The notes: generated by a model from the letters alone, not told the origin. Shown: positions 1 through 9,703, counted from the first letter of the stretch. The stretch: 64,000 bases of DNA from Caryophanales bacterium UBA6259 (GCA_002441135.1 DJVJ01000006.1:8918-72917), one strand, 5' to 3'. A program made the numbers and translations.

Positions 1-10
1 GGAGAAAAGG

Positions 11-1240
11 ATGGTTAAGGCAATTCCAGAGATAAGTATTAAGGTATTGGAAAATGGAAGTATTGTATCACCAAAGGGGTTTGTTGCAGCAGGGGTTCAC
101 AGTGGACTTAAACGAAAAAGAAAAGATCTAGGACTGATACTTTCTGAAGTACCAGCCAATAGTGCAGCCGTATATACGACAAATATTTTTCAAGCAGCAC
201 CACTACAGGTAACCAAATTAGCATTAGAAAATAAACCGATGCTTCGAGCGATGATTGTAAATAGTGGAAATGCCAATGCGTTTACTGGAGAAAAAGGATT
301 AGAGGATGCATTATTGATGCAAAAATGGACCGCAGAACAACTTCAATTAGAGCAAATGGAGGTTGCAGTTGCTTCAACAGGGGTGATTGGTGAGTTTTTA
401 CCAATGGAAAAAGTTCAACATGGAATTGCTCAGCTACCATCCGCATTAGAAAAAAACGGAACAGCCTTTTCAGAAGCCATTTTAACCACCGATACCTTTG
501 CCAAAAATGTTGCAGTAGAAATGCAGCTTGATGGAGTAAAAGTGGTGATCGGAGGAGTGGCAAAGGGCTCCGGAATGATTCATCCGAATATGGCGACCAT
601 GCTCTCTTTCATTACGACGGATGTCAAAATTGAACCTTCCTTTTTACAACGGTTACTTAAAGAGGCCACCAATAGCACCTTTAATATGATCACTGTAGAT
701 GGAGATACCTCGACCAATGACATGGTAGTGGTGATGGCAAATGGACTTGCAAATAATCAGCAAATTGATGAGAATCATCCAGATTGGCAGCTCTTTTTTT
801 ATGGACTACAATACGTAGCACAAGAACTAGCTAAAATGATTGCTCGTGATGGAGAAGGAGCGACAAAGCTAGTTACGGTTAAAGTAGAAGGGGCACAAGA
901 TAAACAAATGGCCCAAGTGATTGCCAAACAAATTGTAGGAAGTAATTTAGTCAAAACAGCAATCTATGGTGCAGATGGGAACTGGGGAAGAATCATTATG
1001 GCGATAGGCAATAGTGGTTATAACATCGAGCCTTATCAAATTGATATCGCGATTGGAGATGTCGCGATTTTAAAAGAGGGAAGACCACAGCCCTATTTAG
1101 AGGAGCAGGTCACTGCTATTTTGCAGCAGGAAGAGGTTGTAATTAAGGTGCATCTCCATCAAGGAGAGGAAAATGCAACGGCTTGGGGGTGTGATTTGAC
1201 CTATGACTATATACGGATCAATGCCTCCTATCGATCATAA
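11..1240 (+). CDS. argJ: Bifunctional glutamate N-acetyltransferase/amino-acid N-acetyltransferase ArgJ
   Basis: ArgJ moves the acetyl group of N-acetylornithine onto glutamate and can also make N-acetylglutamate from acetyl-CoA, running the cyclic arginine pathway in the cytoplasm. The 409-residue length is normal for the family. The self-cleavage site is visible as KGSGMIHPNMATML, where Thr196 would be the nucleophile and new N-terminus of the beta chain. NSGNANAFTG and GNWGRIIMAIG are further family signatures. The ATG is preceded by GGAGAAAAGG at the window edge. argC probably lies just upstream, outside the window. The end overlaps argB. Confidence 0.97.
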   Translation: MVKAIPEISIKVLENGSIVSPKGFVAAGVHSGLKRKRKDLGLILSEVPANSAAVYTTNIFQAAPLQVTKLALENKPMLRAMIVNSGNANAFTGEKGLEDALLMQKWTAEQLQLEQMEVAVASTGVIGEFLPMEKVQHGIAQLPSALEKNGTAFSEAILTTDTFAKNVAVEMQLDGVKVVIGGVAKGSGMIHPNMATMLSFITTDVKIEPSFLQRLLKEATNSTFNMITVDGDTSTNDMVVVMANGLANNQQIDENHPDWQLFFYGLQYVAQELAKMIARDGEGATKLVTVKVEGAQDKQMAQVIAKQIVGSNLVKTAIYGADGNWGRIIMAIGNSGYNIEPYQIDIAIGDVAILKEGRPQPYLEEQVTAILQQEEVVIKVHLHQGEENATAWGCDLTYDYIRINASYRS

Positions 1241-2027
1241 AAAAATTATTGTGATTAAAATTGGTGGAAGTGTGTTAGCAGATTTACCAAATCGATTTTA
1301 TCAAGATTTACTTCAAATGCAGAAAGAGGGATGGTTGCCCATTATCGTCCATGGTGGGGGTCCATCTATTACAAGTATGCTGAATAAATTGGGTGTTACC
1401 TCCTCCTTTGTAAAAGGGTTAAGAGTAACCGATAAGGAGACATTGGAAGTCGTCCAAATGGTTTTAAATGGTAAAGAGAATAAGGAGATTGTGAAAAAAA
1501 TTCACGCAGTCGGTGGTACTGCGTTTGGTCTAAGTGGAATTGATGGAGGAATGATTGAGGCTATGCCACTTGAGCCTGAATTAGGCTATGTAGGTAAGGT
1601 GCAAAATGTTCGCTTTCCACAGTTTTTATTGCAAACAAATATGGTGATCCCTGTGATTAGCCCGCTTGGGATGGATAATCAGGGACAAATTTACAATATT
1701 AATGCAGATACAGTAGCTCAAGCGATTGCAACAAAGCTAAAAGCAAAAAAGCTAGTCATGGTCTCCGATATTCCGGGAATTTATCAAGAAATGGATGGTA
1801 AAAAAAGCATCCTTTCTCATTTGAATATAGAGGAAATTAAGCCGCTGATCGAGACAAATCAATTAACTGGAGGAATGATTCCAAAGGTGGAAGCTGCAAT
1901 TCAGTGTATTAATCAAGGGATTGATGAAGTATACATTATTGATGGCAAAGAAGAAGGAATATTGTTCAGAATTCTTCAGGGCCAACAGGCTGGAACAAAA
2001 ATCGAGAAAAAAGCGGTGGTTATATGA
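1203..2027 (+). CDS. argB: Acetylglutamate kinase ArgB
   Basis: ArgB phosphorylates N-acetylglutamate, the second step of arginine synthesis. The protein (274 aa) starts close to the KIGGSVL nucleotide-binding motif and has VHGGGPSI and NINAD. It lacks the long N-terminal helix found in hexameric, arginine-inhibited kinases, which suggests the arginine-insensitive dimeric form (inference). The gene overlaps the end of argJ by 38 bases from this ATG, or by 20 bases if the in-frame ATG at 1221 is used; neither has a strong ribosome-binding site, so the start is uncertain. Its stop overlaps the argD start as ATGA. Confidence 0.95.
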   Translation: MTIYGSMPPIDHKKIIVIKIGGSVLADLPNRFYQDLLQMQKEGWLPIIVHGGGPSITSMLNKLGVTSSFVKGLRVTDKETLEVVQMVLNGKENKEIVKKIHAVGGTAFGLSGIDGGMIEAMPLEPELGYVGKVQNVRFPQFLLQTNMVIPVISPLGMDNQGQIYNINADTVAQAIATKLKAKKLVMVSDIPGIYQEMDGKKSILSHLNIEEIKPLIETNQLTGGMIPKVEAAIQCINQGIDEVYIIDGKEEGILFRILQGQQAGTKIEKKAVVI

Positions 2028-3202
2028 CAATGAAAACGAATGTTTTTCCTACCTATCCTGAGCCAATGTTAAAGCCAATCAAGGGAAAGGGGGCTTGGAT
2101 TTGGGATGAACAAGGAAAAAGCTATTTAGACTTTACCTCAGGAATTGGTGTTTGCCAATTAGGTCATGCGCCAGAAAAGGTAAAGGAAAAAATTATTCAA
2201 CAGCTTGATCAATTATGGCATACTTCCAATTTATTTGAAATCGCACCACAGCAGCAATTAGCTACAGAACTAACAGAATTGAGTGGATTTGATTTCTCTT
2301 TTTTTGCAAACAGTGGTGCTGAGGCTAATGAAGCAGCAATCAAATTAGCAAGGCGCTATCAGCAAAAAATAAAAGGAACTAAGCGATATGAAATCATTAG
2401 CTTTGAAAATTCCTTTCATGGAAGAACATTAGCAACTTTAACAGCGACAGGGCAGGCAAAGGTAAAGGATGGTTTTTCCCCATTGCCTTATGGATTTGTT
2501 TCTGTTCCTTATGGAAACATTGCTGCGTTAAAAAAGGCGATTCATTCACAAACTGCAGCAATTCTTCTTGAGGTGGTTCAAGGAGAAGGGGGGGTACGCC
2601 CTGCTGAGTTAGAATGGCTTAAGGAAGTTGAAATGATTGCAAATGATGAAGGACTCCTGCTAATTATTGATGAGGTACAAACAGGAATTGGCCGTACAGG
2701 AGAATGGTTTGGTTTTCAACATTATGGTATTCAACCAGATGTGATTACTTTAGCAAAGGGCTTAGGAAGTGGTATTCCGATTGGGGCGATGCTGGCCAAG
2801 AAAAAGTATAAAGAGGCTTTTTCTTTAGGCTCACATGGTTCTACCTTTGGTGGAAACTTTATCTCGACAACTGCAGGATTAGCTACGATTCATGAGCTAA
2901 AGGAACAACTGGTAGTAGAGGGTGTAAAAGCAAAAGGAAGCTATCTATTAGAGCAGCTAAATACAAGACTGCAAGCGTATCCGCAATTTAAAGAGGTTAG
3001 AGGAAAAGGACTAATGATAGGGATTGAGTGGGATCAAGCCGTTCAATCTTTAGTAGGCATTGCCAAAGAAAATGGAATATTGTTGTTAACCGCTGGTCCA
3101 AATGTTATCCGATTATTACCACCATTAAATATTTCAGATGAAGAGCTTGAGCAAGGAATCGAACGTCTTTTAAAAAGTATCCATCAGTGGTTAGAAAAAT
3201 AG
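2024..3202 (+). CDS. argD: Acetylornithine aminotransferase ArgD
   Basis: A PLP-dependent class III aminotransferase that converts N-acetylglutamate semialdehyde to N-acetylornithine. At 392 aa it is full length. Visible motifs include NSGAEANEAAIKLAR (cofactor phosphate binding), SFHGRTLA, LLIIDEVQTGIGRTG, and TLAKGLGSGIPIGA with Lys245 as the PLP Schiff-base lysine. The start overlaps the argB stop by 4 bases (ATGA), which points to translational coupling; a second in-frame ATG lies two codons on. It is followed by a short tandem repeat before carA. Confidence 0.95.
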   Translation: MTMKTNVFPTYPEPMLKPIKGKGAWIWDEQGKSYLDFTSGIGVCQLGHAPEKVKEKIIQQLDQLWHTSNLFEIAPQQQLATELTELSGFDFSFFANSGAEANEAAIKLARRYQQKIKGTKRYEIISFENSFHGRTLATLTATGQAKVKDGFSPLPYGFVSVPYGNIAALKKAIHSQTAAILLEVVQGEGGVRPAELEWLKEVEMIANDEGLLLIIDEVQTGIGRTGEWFGFQHYGIQPDVITLAKGLGSGIPIGAMLAKKKYKEAFSLGSHGSTFGGNFISTTAGLATIHELKEQLVVEGVKAKGSYLLEQLNTRLQAYPQFKEVRGKGLMIGIEWDQAVQSLVGIAKENGILLLTAGPNVIRLLPPLNISDEELEQGIERLLKSIHQWLEK

Positions 3203-3239
3203 AACAGTAGAACAGTAGAACATTAGAACAATAGAAAAA
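3200..3239 (+). repeat. 8-bp tandem repeat, argD-carA gap
   Basis: Five consecutive 8-base units related to TAGAACAG fill most of the gap between argD and carA (two perfect copies, then TAGAACAT, TAGAACAA and TAGAAAAA). The 11-mer AACAGTAGAAC also occurs at 4365-4375 inside the 3' end of carA. The repeat stops before the carA ribosome-binding site. Confidence 0.85.
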
Positions 3240-3263
3240 TGGAATGAATGGGAGGAGAGCAAG

Positions 3264-4421
3264 ATGAAGGGTTATCTTCTCTTAGAAACAGGAGAATGGT
3301 TTGAGGGAAAATGGTTTGGAGCAGAGGTCGAGTCTATTGGTGAGGTGGTCTTTCAAACCGGAATGACAGGTTATCAAGAGGTGCTCACCGATCCCTCCTA
3401 TGCAGGTCAGATTGTAAATTTTACCTATCCTTTAATTGGGAATTACGGAATTAATGGTGTGGACGATCAAAGTATTCGACCCCATGTATTAGGGGTGATT
3501 GTTGCAGAGCTTTGTTCAGAGCCAAGTCATAGTCAATATCGCTTAACCTTTGAGCAGGTGCTAGAAAAATACCAGATTCCCGGATTAGCAGGGATTGATA
3601 CTAGGGAATTAACCAAAATTATTCGTAAGCATGGAACAGTAAAAGGGGTTATCAGTAAAACCTTGGACCACCCTATCCGAAGTATGGATTCATCATCAAA
3701 GCCCTCTCTAGTGAATCCAATGAATAGAGAAAATGTGATTGCTGATATGACACTAGTAGAAACCGTATCTACAGCAAATCCAATTTATTATCCGGGCGAT
3801 GGTCCCCATGTTGTGGTAATGGATTATGGCTATAAATATTCGATTATTGATGCTCTCCGCTCATTAGGATGTGCAGTTACCGTAGTCCCTTTTGATTTTA
3901 CTGCAGAGCAGGTATTTAAACTTAACCCAGATGGAATTTTATTTTCCAATGGTCCGGGCGATCCAAAGGACCTTATCCATCTTTCCCATCAGGTGAAAAT
4001 GATGGCAAGTGCTTATCCAAGCTTAGGGATTTGTTTAGGGCATCAGGTTTTAGGCTTAGCTTTTGGAGCAGACACAGAAAAGCTCCTGTTTGGACATCGT
4101 GGAGTTAATCATCCTGTTCTCAATATAGAAACTAATCAGGTGTGGATTACCTCCCAAAATCATGGCTATATCGTAAAGGAAGAATCATTAAAGGGAACAG
4201 ATTTTCAAGTGACACATATCAATGTCAATGATCGCTCTGTGGAAGGAATGAAGCATCTTTATCTACCAATTCAGTCGGTGCAATTTCACCCTGAGGCCCA
4301 CCCAGGACCAGTTGAGGCCTTTGAAATATTCGTTGATTTTGTAGAGCAATGTGGAATGAGCAGAAACAGTAGAACCAGTTGTAGTAGTAAAGGGGTTAAG
4401 CAATATGCACAAACATCGTAA
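3264..4421 (+). CDS. carA: Carbamoyl-phosphate synthase small (glutaminase) subunit CarA
   Basis: CarA hydrolyses glutamine and channels ammonia to CarB to make carbamoyl phosphate. The N-terminal CPSase domain (GMTGYQEVLTDPSYAGQIV) is followed by a class I glutamine amidotransferase domain with the catalytic cysteine in GICLGHQVLG (Cys257) and the His-Glu pair in FHPEAHPGP. The ATG follows GGGAGGAG at good spacing. The last 25 or so residues (from MSRNS) go beyond the usual family end, are low in complexity, and are encoded by DNA resembling the 3200-3239 repeat. The end overlaps carB by 17 bases. The location among arg genes implies an arginine-pathway enzyme. Confidence 0.95.
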   Translation: MKGYLLLETGEWFEGKWFGAEVESIGEVVFQTGMTGYQEVLTDPSYAGQIVNFTYPLIGNYGINGVDDQSIRPHVLGVIVAELCSEPSHSQYRLTFEQVLEKYQIPGLAGIDTRELTKIIRKHGTVKGVISKTLDHPIRSMDSSSKPSLVNPMNRENVIADMTLVETVSTANPIYYPGDGPHVVVMDYGYKYSIIDALRSLGCAVTVVPFDFTAEQVFKLNPDGILFSNGPGDPKDLIHLSHQVKMMASAYPSLGICLGHQVLGLAFGADTEKLLFGHRGVNHPVLNIETNQVWITSQNHGYIVKEESLKGTDFQVTHINVNDRSVEGMKHLYLPIQSVQFHPEAHPGPVEAFEIFVDFVEQCGMSRNSRTSCSSKGVKQYAQTS

Positions 4422-7341
4422 GCAATTTCATAAAGTGTTGGTGATTGGCTCAGGTCCAATTGTGATAGGGCAAGCAGCAGAGTTTGACTATGCGGGTACT
4501 CAAGCATGTATGACCCTAAAAGAAGAAGGAATTGAGATCGTTTTAGTCAATAATAATCCAGCAACCATTATGACGGATGAAGAGATTGTTGATCATGTTT
4601 ATTTTGAACCGTTAGAGGTTGATAGCATTACTAAAATTATTGAAAAAGAACGCCCTGATGGCCTATTAGCTACCTTAGGAGGGCAGACAGGATTAAATCT
4701 CGCATTAGATTTAGATAAAGCAGGGGTACTAGAAAAATATCAGGTTACTCTTTTAGGAACTCCAATTTCCTCGATTCAGCAAGGGGAAGATCGAGAGTTA
4801 TTTAAAAAGCTCATGATGGAAATTGGGGAACCGGTCCCAGACAGTATTACAACAGGAGATGGGAGTGAGGCGATTGCCTTTGCGCAGACCATCGGCTTTC
4901 CTGTAATTGTTCGCCCTGCATTTACCTTAGGTGGTAGTGGTGGGGGAAAAGCAGAATCCGTAGAAGAGCTAATGGAAATTGTCCAAAGAGGTGTTAAAGA
5001 AAGTCCTATTGGGCAGGTTTTAATCGATAAGAGTCTACTTGGCTGGAAGGAAATTGAATATGAAGTGATGAGAGATCATGAGGGGAATAGCATCATCGTC
5101 TGTAACATGGAAAATATTGATCCGATGGGTGTTCATACAGGAGATAGTATTGTTGTAGCCCCTTCACAAACCTTGAATGATCGGGAATACCAGATGCTTC
5201 GAACAGTCTCTTTGAAGGTAATCAGAGCGCTAAATATTGTTGGTGGCTGCAATATTCAGTTCGCATTACATCCAGATGGGGAGGAATATTCGATTATTGA
5301 AGTGAATCCTCGGGTGAGTCGTTCTAGTGCTTTAGCCTCTAAGGCGACTGGCTACCCGATAGCAAGGATTGCTACAAAGCTAGCACTTGGTTATTCTCTT
5401 TATGAGATTCAAAATCCAATCATTCCCCATACCTTTGCTAGCTTTGAGCCGACATTAGATTATATAGTGGTCAAATTCCCAAGATGGCCTTTTGATAAAT
5501 TTCCATATATTAATCGTACGCTAGGTACACAGATGAAGGCGACTGGTGAGGTAATGACGATGGATCGTACCTTTGAAGGAGCCTTTTTAAAAGCGATCCG
5601 TGCTTTAGAAATTGGCAAAGCAGGATTAATTGATGAAGCTACTCACTTCATTCCGATGAAGGAGCTTGAAGAGATGATTCAACAGGCTGATGATCGAAGG
5701 ATTTTTTTCATCGCGGAAGCCTTTCGTCGAGGGGCAAGTGTTCAGCAGATTCATCGATTGTCAAAGATTCATCCCTTCTTCCTAACAAAGCTACAAGCAA
5801 TGGTTCAGCTTGAGCTTACTTTACTAGATAAAAGTTTATGGAGTTCCGTGAAGGAGAATATAGAGCAGCTTCGCTATGTGAAACAAAAGGGAGTTTCTGA
5901 TCAGATTATTGCAAAATCACTTGGGATTAGCACTTATGAATTATGGCAAATCTATCAGGAGCATCAAATTCTACCAAGCTATAAATCAGTAGATACCTGT
6001 GCTGGTGAATTTGAAGCAAAAACTCCGTATTTTTATTCTACGCGTCTAGGTACAGATGATGAAGCAGCATTAGTTGGGAAAAAGATAGCAGTAATTGGTT
6101 CTGGTCCAATTCGGATTGGGCAAGGGATTGAGTTTGATTATTGTTCTGTCCATTCAGCAATCACCCTAGAAAAAGAAGGGGTTCAGTCCATTGTAATTAA
6201 CAATAACCCAGAAACTGTTAGTACCGATTATCAAATGTCTTCAAGATTATATATGGAACCATTAACTCTTGAGGATGTTCTACCAATCTTAGTGAAAGAA
6301 CAAGTAGATGGCGTTATCTATCAGGTAGGAGGGCAAACCTCGTTAAAGCTAGCAAAACAGTTAGCAGATTATGTCCCATTACTAGGAACATCCATCAAGA
6401 CGATAGATAAGATGGAGGATCGGGAGCAATTTAATCACTTTTTAAGTGAAGCCGGTATTATTCCAATAAAGGGAGAAATCATTTGGAGTATGGAGCAGGT
6501 TGAACATGCCGTGGAGAAAATAGGGTATCCCTTTTTAATTCGCCCATCTTATGTTATTGGTGGCCAATGGATGAGAATTATTCAAAATCAGCAACAATTA
6601 ACCATATATCTTCAACAGCTTCAGCTTTCTTTAACCAATCGTAGCTTTTACCCCTTATTAATTGATCAATATATTGGAGGTAAAGAGGTAGAGGTTGATG
6701 CTATTTCTGATGGGATCGATTGGATTATACCAGCAATTGTGGAGCATGTGGAGCAAGCTGGAGTGCATTCAGGAGATAGTACAGCTGTATTACCGCCGTT
6801 TTCACTAACAGAACAAGAAAAACTAGGTGTAATTAAGACAGCTGAAAAGGTGCTTGCTCATGGGAATTTTGTGGGATTAGTTAATATTCAAATGATCATA
6901 GAGCAAAACCAAATTTATGTATTAGAGGTAAATCCTCGCGCATCAAGGACAGTTCCTGTAATAAGTAAGGTAACAGGAATACCGATGATTGCAATAGCGA
7001 CAAAGGTTCAGCTAGGTCAATCTTTAGCGACTATGAACTATCCTTTAGGATATATTGGAGAAAATCCGTTTTATACGGTAAAAGCACCAGTCTTTTCTAG
7101 TCAAAAGCTACCCGGTATGGTTAAGGAGCTTGGCCCAGAAATGACATCAACTGGGGAGATGATGGCCTTAGGCTTTACCTTAGATGAAGCTTTAGCCAAG
7201 GTGTCCCCAAGCAGAGATAAAAAGAAGCTGACTATCCAAGAAGAGACTCAGACTAATACCGCATATTTAACACCAAGAACATTAAGAGAGTACAGAGCTG
7301 CTTTACAGAGAGGAGAAGGTCAGTATGAGTACAGAAACTAG
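4405..7341 (+). CDS. carB: Carbamoyl-phosphate synthase large subunit CarB, lacking the allosteric domain
   Basis: CarB makes carbamoyl phosphate from bicarbonate, ATP and ammonia supplied by CarA. Two homologous ATP-grasp halves are present: residues about 1-400 (GSGPIVIGQAAEFDYAG, RPAFTLGGSGGG) and about 550-920 (GSGPIRIGQGIEFDY, RPSYVIGGQ), separated by the oligomerisation region. The protein has only 978 aa; canonical CarB has about 1,060-1,075. It ends about 45 residues after LGPEMTSTGEMM, so the C-terminal MGS-like domain, where UMP, IMP and ornithine bind in enteric enzymes, is essentially absent. This fits an arginine-dedicated enzyme. The start overlaps carA and the end overlaps argF (17 bases each). 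Confidence 0.95.
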   Translation: MHKHRKQFHKVLVIGSGPIVIGQAAEFDYAGTQACMTLKEEGIEIVLVNNNPATIMTDEEIVDHVYFEPLEVDSITKIIEKERPDGLLATLGGQTGLNLALDLDKAGVLEKYQVTLLGTPISSIQQGEDRELFKKLMMEIGEPVPDSITTGDGSEAIAFAQTIGFPVIVRPAFTLGGSGGGKAESVEELMEIVQRGVKESPIGQVLIDKSLLGWKEIEYEVMRDHEGNSIIVCNMENIDPMGVHTGDSIVVAPSQTLNDREYQMLRTVSLKVIRALNIVGGCNIQFALHPDGEEYSIIEVNPRVSRSSALASKATGYPIARIATKLALGYSLYEIQNPIIPHTFASFEPTLDYIVVKFPRWPFDKFPYINRTLGTQMKATGEVMTMDRTFEGAFLKAIRALEIGKAGLIDEATHFIPMKELEEMIQQADDRRIFFIAEAFRRGASVQQIHRLSKIHPFFLTKLQAMVQLELTLLDKSLWSSVKENIEQLRYVKQKGVSDQIIAKSLGISTYELWQIYQEHQILPSYKSVDTCAGEFEAKTPYFYSTRLGTDDEAALVGKKIAVIGSGPIRIGQGIEFDYCSVHSAITLEKEGVQSIVINNNPETVSTDYQMSSRLYMEPLTLEDVLPILVKEQVDGVIYQVGGQTSLKLAKQLADYVPLLGTSIKTIDKMEDREQFNHFLSEAGIIPIKGEIIWSMEQVEHAVEKIGYPFLIRPSYVIGGQWMRIIQNQQQLTIYLQQLQLSLTNRSFYPLLIDQYIGGKEVEVDAISDGIDWIIPAIVEHVEQAGVHSGDSTAVLPPFSLTEQEKLGVIKTAEKVLAHGNFVGLVNIQMIIEQNQIYVLEVNPRASRTVPVISKVTGIPMIAIATKVQLGQSLATMNYPLGYIGENPFYTVKAPVFSSQKLPGMVKELGPEMTSTGEMMALGFTLDEALAKVSPSRDKKKLTIQEETQTNTAYLTPRTLREYRAALQRGEGQYEYRN

Positions 7342-8284
7342 AGCGAACCAAAAGTTATCCTTTAAAGGAAGGGATTTTTTAACCTTAGCGGATTATACCA
7401 AGGAAGAAATCGAGCATTTTATTTTTTTAGGATTAGAGCTAAAAGAGAAGCTAAAGCAAGGAATCATGGAGCAGCCTTTAAAAGGAAAAACCTTAGGGAT
7501 GATTTTCGAAAAAGCATCTACTCGTACTAGAGTATCCTTTGAAGTGGGAATGGTTCAATTAGGAGGATTTCCTCTATTTTTAAGTAAAAATGATCTGCAA
7601 ATTGGCCGTGGGGAAAGTATTGCGGACACAGCGAAAGTGATGTCACGTTATGTAGATGGAATTATGATGCGAACAGATAATCAAAAAAAGCTAGTAGAGC
7701 TAGCTAGATATTCCACGATTCCCATTATCAATGGATTATCTGATTTTTTTCACCCCACCCAAGCAATTGCTGATTTTATGACCATTTATGAAGAAAAAAA
7801 AGGTTTTAAAGGTCTTAAGCTAGCCTATGTTGGGGATGGGAATAATGTGGCTAATTCCTTATATATCATAGCAACGAAGCTTGGAATGGATTTTGCCATA
7901 GCATCACCAAAAGGCTATGAAATGCCAAAAGAGATAATTGAATTAGGGATTGAAGAGGCAAAGATATCTGGTAGCAAGATTACCATAACCAACAACCCCA
8001 AAGAAGCAGTGAGCAACGCAGATATCGTCTATACGGATGTATGGACTAGTATGGGGCAGGAAGAGGAAGCGGTAGAAAGAATAAAACAATTTATGGATTA
8101 TCAGGTAAATGAAAATTTAGTGTCTGTGGCGAAGGAAGGGTATATCTTTATGCATTGTCTACCTGCTCATCGAGGAGAAGAAGTAACCTCAGAGGTAATT
8201 GATGGAGAGCATTCTGTTGTTTTTGATGAGGCTGAAAATCGGCTTCATGCACATAAGGCAATTTTGGTTTCTTTTTTGGGGTGA
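7325..8284 (+). CDS. argF: Ornithine carbamoyltransferase ArgF
   Basis: ArgF joins carbamoyl phosphate to ornithine, giving citrulline. At 319 aa it is full length. It has the carbamoyl-phosphate motif STRTRVSFE, the motif HPTQAIADF, and the ornithine-side motif FMHCLPAHRGEEV. The ATG lies after AGAGGAGAAGG and overlaps the 3' end of carB by 17 bases, so carA, carB and argF are probably translationally coupled. It is the last gene of the first arg block; a 200-base gap with hairpins and an operator separates it from argG. Confidence 0.96.
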   Translation: MSTETRANQKLSFKGRDFLTLADYTKEEIEHFIFLGLELKEKLKQGIMEQPLKGKTLGMIFEKASTRTRVSFEVGMVQLGGFPLFLSKNDLQIGRGESIADTAKVMSRYVDGIMMRTDNQKKLVELARYSTIPIINGLSDFFHPTQAIADFMTIYEEKKGFKGLKLAYVGDGNNVANSLYIIATKLGMDFAIASPKGYEMPKEIIELGIEEAKISGSKITITNNPKEAVSNADIVYTDVWTSMGQEEEAVERIKQFMDYQVNENLVSVAKEGYIFMHCLPAHRGEEVTSEVIDGEHSVVFDEAENRLHAHKAILVSFLG

Positions 8285-8420
8285 AAGTTTCGCTATACCC
8301 GATGAAAAGCGTCACTAAGGTACGCTAATCACGGAGTAAAATTGACGCTAATTCCCTGGATTGGCTCAACTAATACTTTTGATAGAATTTTATTCTACCA
8401 AAAGTAAAGTTTCGCTATAC
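8284..8420. repeat. Hairpin with direct repeats, argF-argG gap
   Basis: A 15-base direct repeat, AAAGTTTCGCTATAC, occurs at 8284-8298 and again at 8406-8420. The second copy directly follows a long imperfect hairpin whose arms are 8375-8388 (ACTTTTGATAGAAT) and 8392-8405 (ATTCTACCAAAAGT), with one mismatch. No T-tract follows, so it is not a classic terminator. A similar design, with AAGTCTCGCT repeats around a hairpin, lies at 11368-11420. Confidence 0.6.
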
Positions 8421-8435
8421 TTTTTGCCTTTAATG

Positions 8436-8468
8436 TATTATTATACGTTTATATGAATAAATATTATT
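8436..8468 (+). promoter_or_regulatory. Putative argG promoter -10 and ArgR/AhrC operator
   Basis: ATGAATAAATATTA at 8453-8466 closely resembles the ARG box of Bacillus/E. coli arginine repressors (TGAATWWWWATTCA type). It lies just downstream of a possible -10 (TATTAT at 8436-8441), so bound ArgR would cover the transcription start of argG-argH. No convincing -35 was found. The operator call is by consensus match only. Confidence 0.55.
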
Positions 8469-8490
8469 TACTAGAATGGAGTTGGAGAGT

Positions 8491-9690
8491 TTGGGAAAAG
8501 AGAAGGTTGTTTTAGCTTATTCAGGTGGATTAGATACTTCTGTTGCGATTAAGTGGTTACAGGATAAATATAATATGGATGTTATTGCGCTTTCGATTGA
8601 TGTTGGTGAAGGTAAGGACTTAGAGATGGTTAGAGAGAAGGCGTTGAAGGTTGGCGCAATCAAATCTTATGTTCTTGATGTGCAAAAGGAGTTTGCAGAG
8701 GACTTTATTTTACCTGCATTAAAAGCAAATGCGATGTATGAAGGGAAATATCCATTAATCTCTGCACTATCTAGACCTTTAATTGCGAAATGGTTGGTGA
8801 AAATAGCGGAAGAAGAGGGGGCAGTGGCTATTGCACACGGCTCCACTGGAAAAGGAAATGACCAGGTTCGTTTTGATGTATCTACTACTGCTTTAGCTCC
8901 TCATTTAAAAATTCTTGCGCCTGTAAGAGAATGGGGAATGACAAGAGATGAAGAGATTGCCTATGCAGAGGAGCATAATATTCCAATTCCAATAACAAAG
9001 GAAAATCCTTTTAGTATTGATCAGAATATGTGGGGAAGAAGCTGTGAGGCTGGAGTACTAGAAGACCCATGGGTTGCACCACCAGAAGCCGCTTATGATT
9101 TAACAACCTCCATTGAGGAAGCACCAAATGCACCAGAGGAAGTAGAAATTACCTTTGAAAAAGGAAAGCCAGTTGCTTTAAATGGAGAAATTCTAACCTT
9201 AGATCAGTTAATTCTAAAGTTAAATAAAATCGCAGGTGCGCATGGGGTAGGTCGTATTGATCATGTAGAAAACCGCTTGGTTGGTATCAAATCAAGAGAA
9301 ATCTATGAGGCTCCAGCAGCAACCGTATTACTTAATGCTCATCAAGCCTTAGAAAATCTTGTTCATACAAGAGAAGTGGCTCAATTTAAGCCAATTATTG
9401 AGCAAAAAGTGGCGAATTTAATTTATGAAGGCTTATGGTTTTCCCCATTAATGGAGGCTTTACAAGGATTTATTAATCAAACACAAGAAAATGTGACAGG
9501 AAAAGTAAGAGTGAAGCTATTTAAAGGCCATGCAACAGTAGTTGGACGCACCTCTGAAAAATCCTTGTATTCCTACGAGCTTGCGACCTATAACAAGGAT
9601 GATCAATTTGACCATCAATCAGCAGTTGGCTTCATCTATATTTGGGGCTTACCAACAAAGGTTTATGCGAAGGTCAACAAAGGTAAATAG
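8491..9690 (+). CDS. argG: Argininosuccinate synthase ArgG
   Basis: ArgG condenses citrulline and aspartate with ATP. It has the N-type ATP pyrophosphatase loop AYSGGLDTSVAIKWL at the extreme N-terminus and HGSTGKGNDQVRF. I chose the TTG at 8491 (399 aa), because GGAG at 8478-8481 sits 9 bases upstream and the protein then begins MGKEKVVLAYSGG, as in relatives. The in-frame ATG at 8476 has no ribosome-binding site and would add five residues. argH follows after 13 bases, so the two form an operon. Confidence 0.95.
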   Translation: MGKEKVVLAYSGGLDTSVAIKWLQDKYNMDVIALSIDVGEGKDLEMVREKALKVGAIKSYVLDVQKEFAEDFILPALKANAMYEGKYPLISALSRPLIAKWLVKIAEEEGAVAIAHGSTGKGNDQVRFDVSTTALAPHLKILAPVREWGMTRDEEIAYAEEHNIPIPITKENPFSIDQNMWGRSCEAGVLEDPWVAPPEAAYDLTTSIEEAPNAPEEVEITFEKGKPVALNGEILTLDQLILKLNKIAGAHGVGRIDHVENRLVGIKSREIYEAPAATVLLNAHQALENLVHTREVAQFKPIIEQKVANLIYEGLWFSPLMEALQGFINQTQENVTGKVRVKLFKGHATVVGRTSEKSLYSYELATYNKDDQFDHQSAVGFIYIWGLPTKVYAKVNKGK

Positions 9691-9703
9691 GGGGTAAAGT
9701 TCA

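Noticed and set aside
8284..8475. T-box or other amino-acid-responsive leader before argG
   Set aside because: No T-box core (AGGGTGG...CCGCG), and the hairpin has no U-tract; an ArgR operator explains control better.
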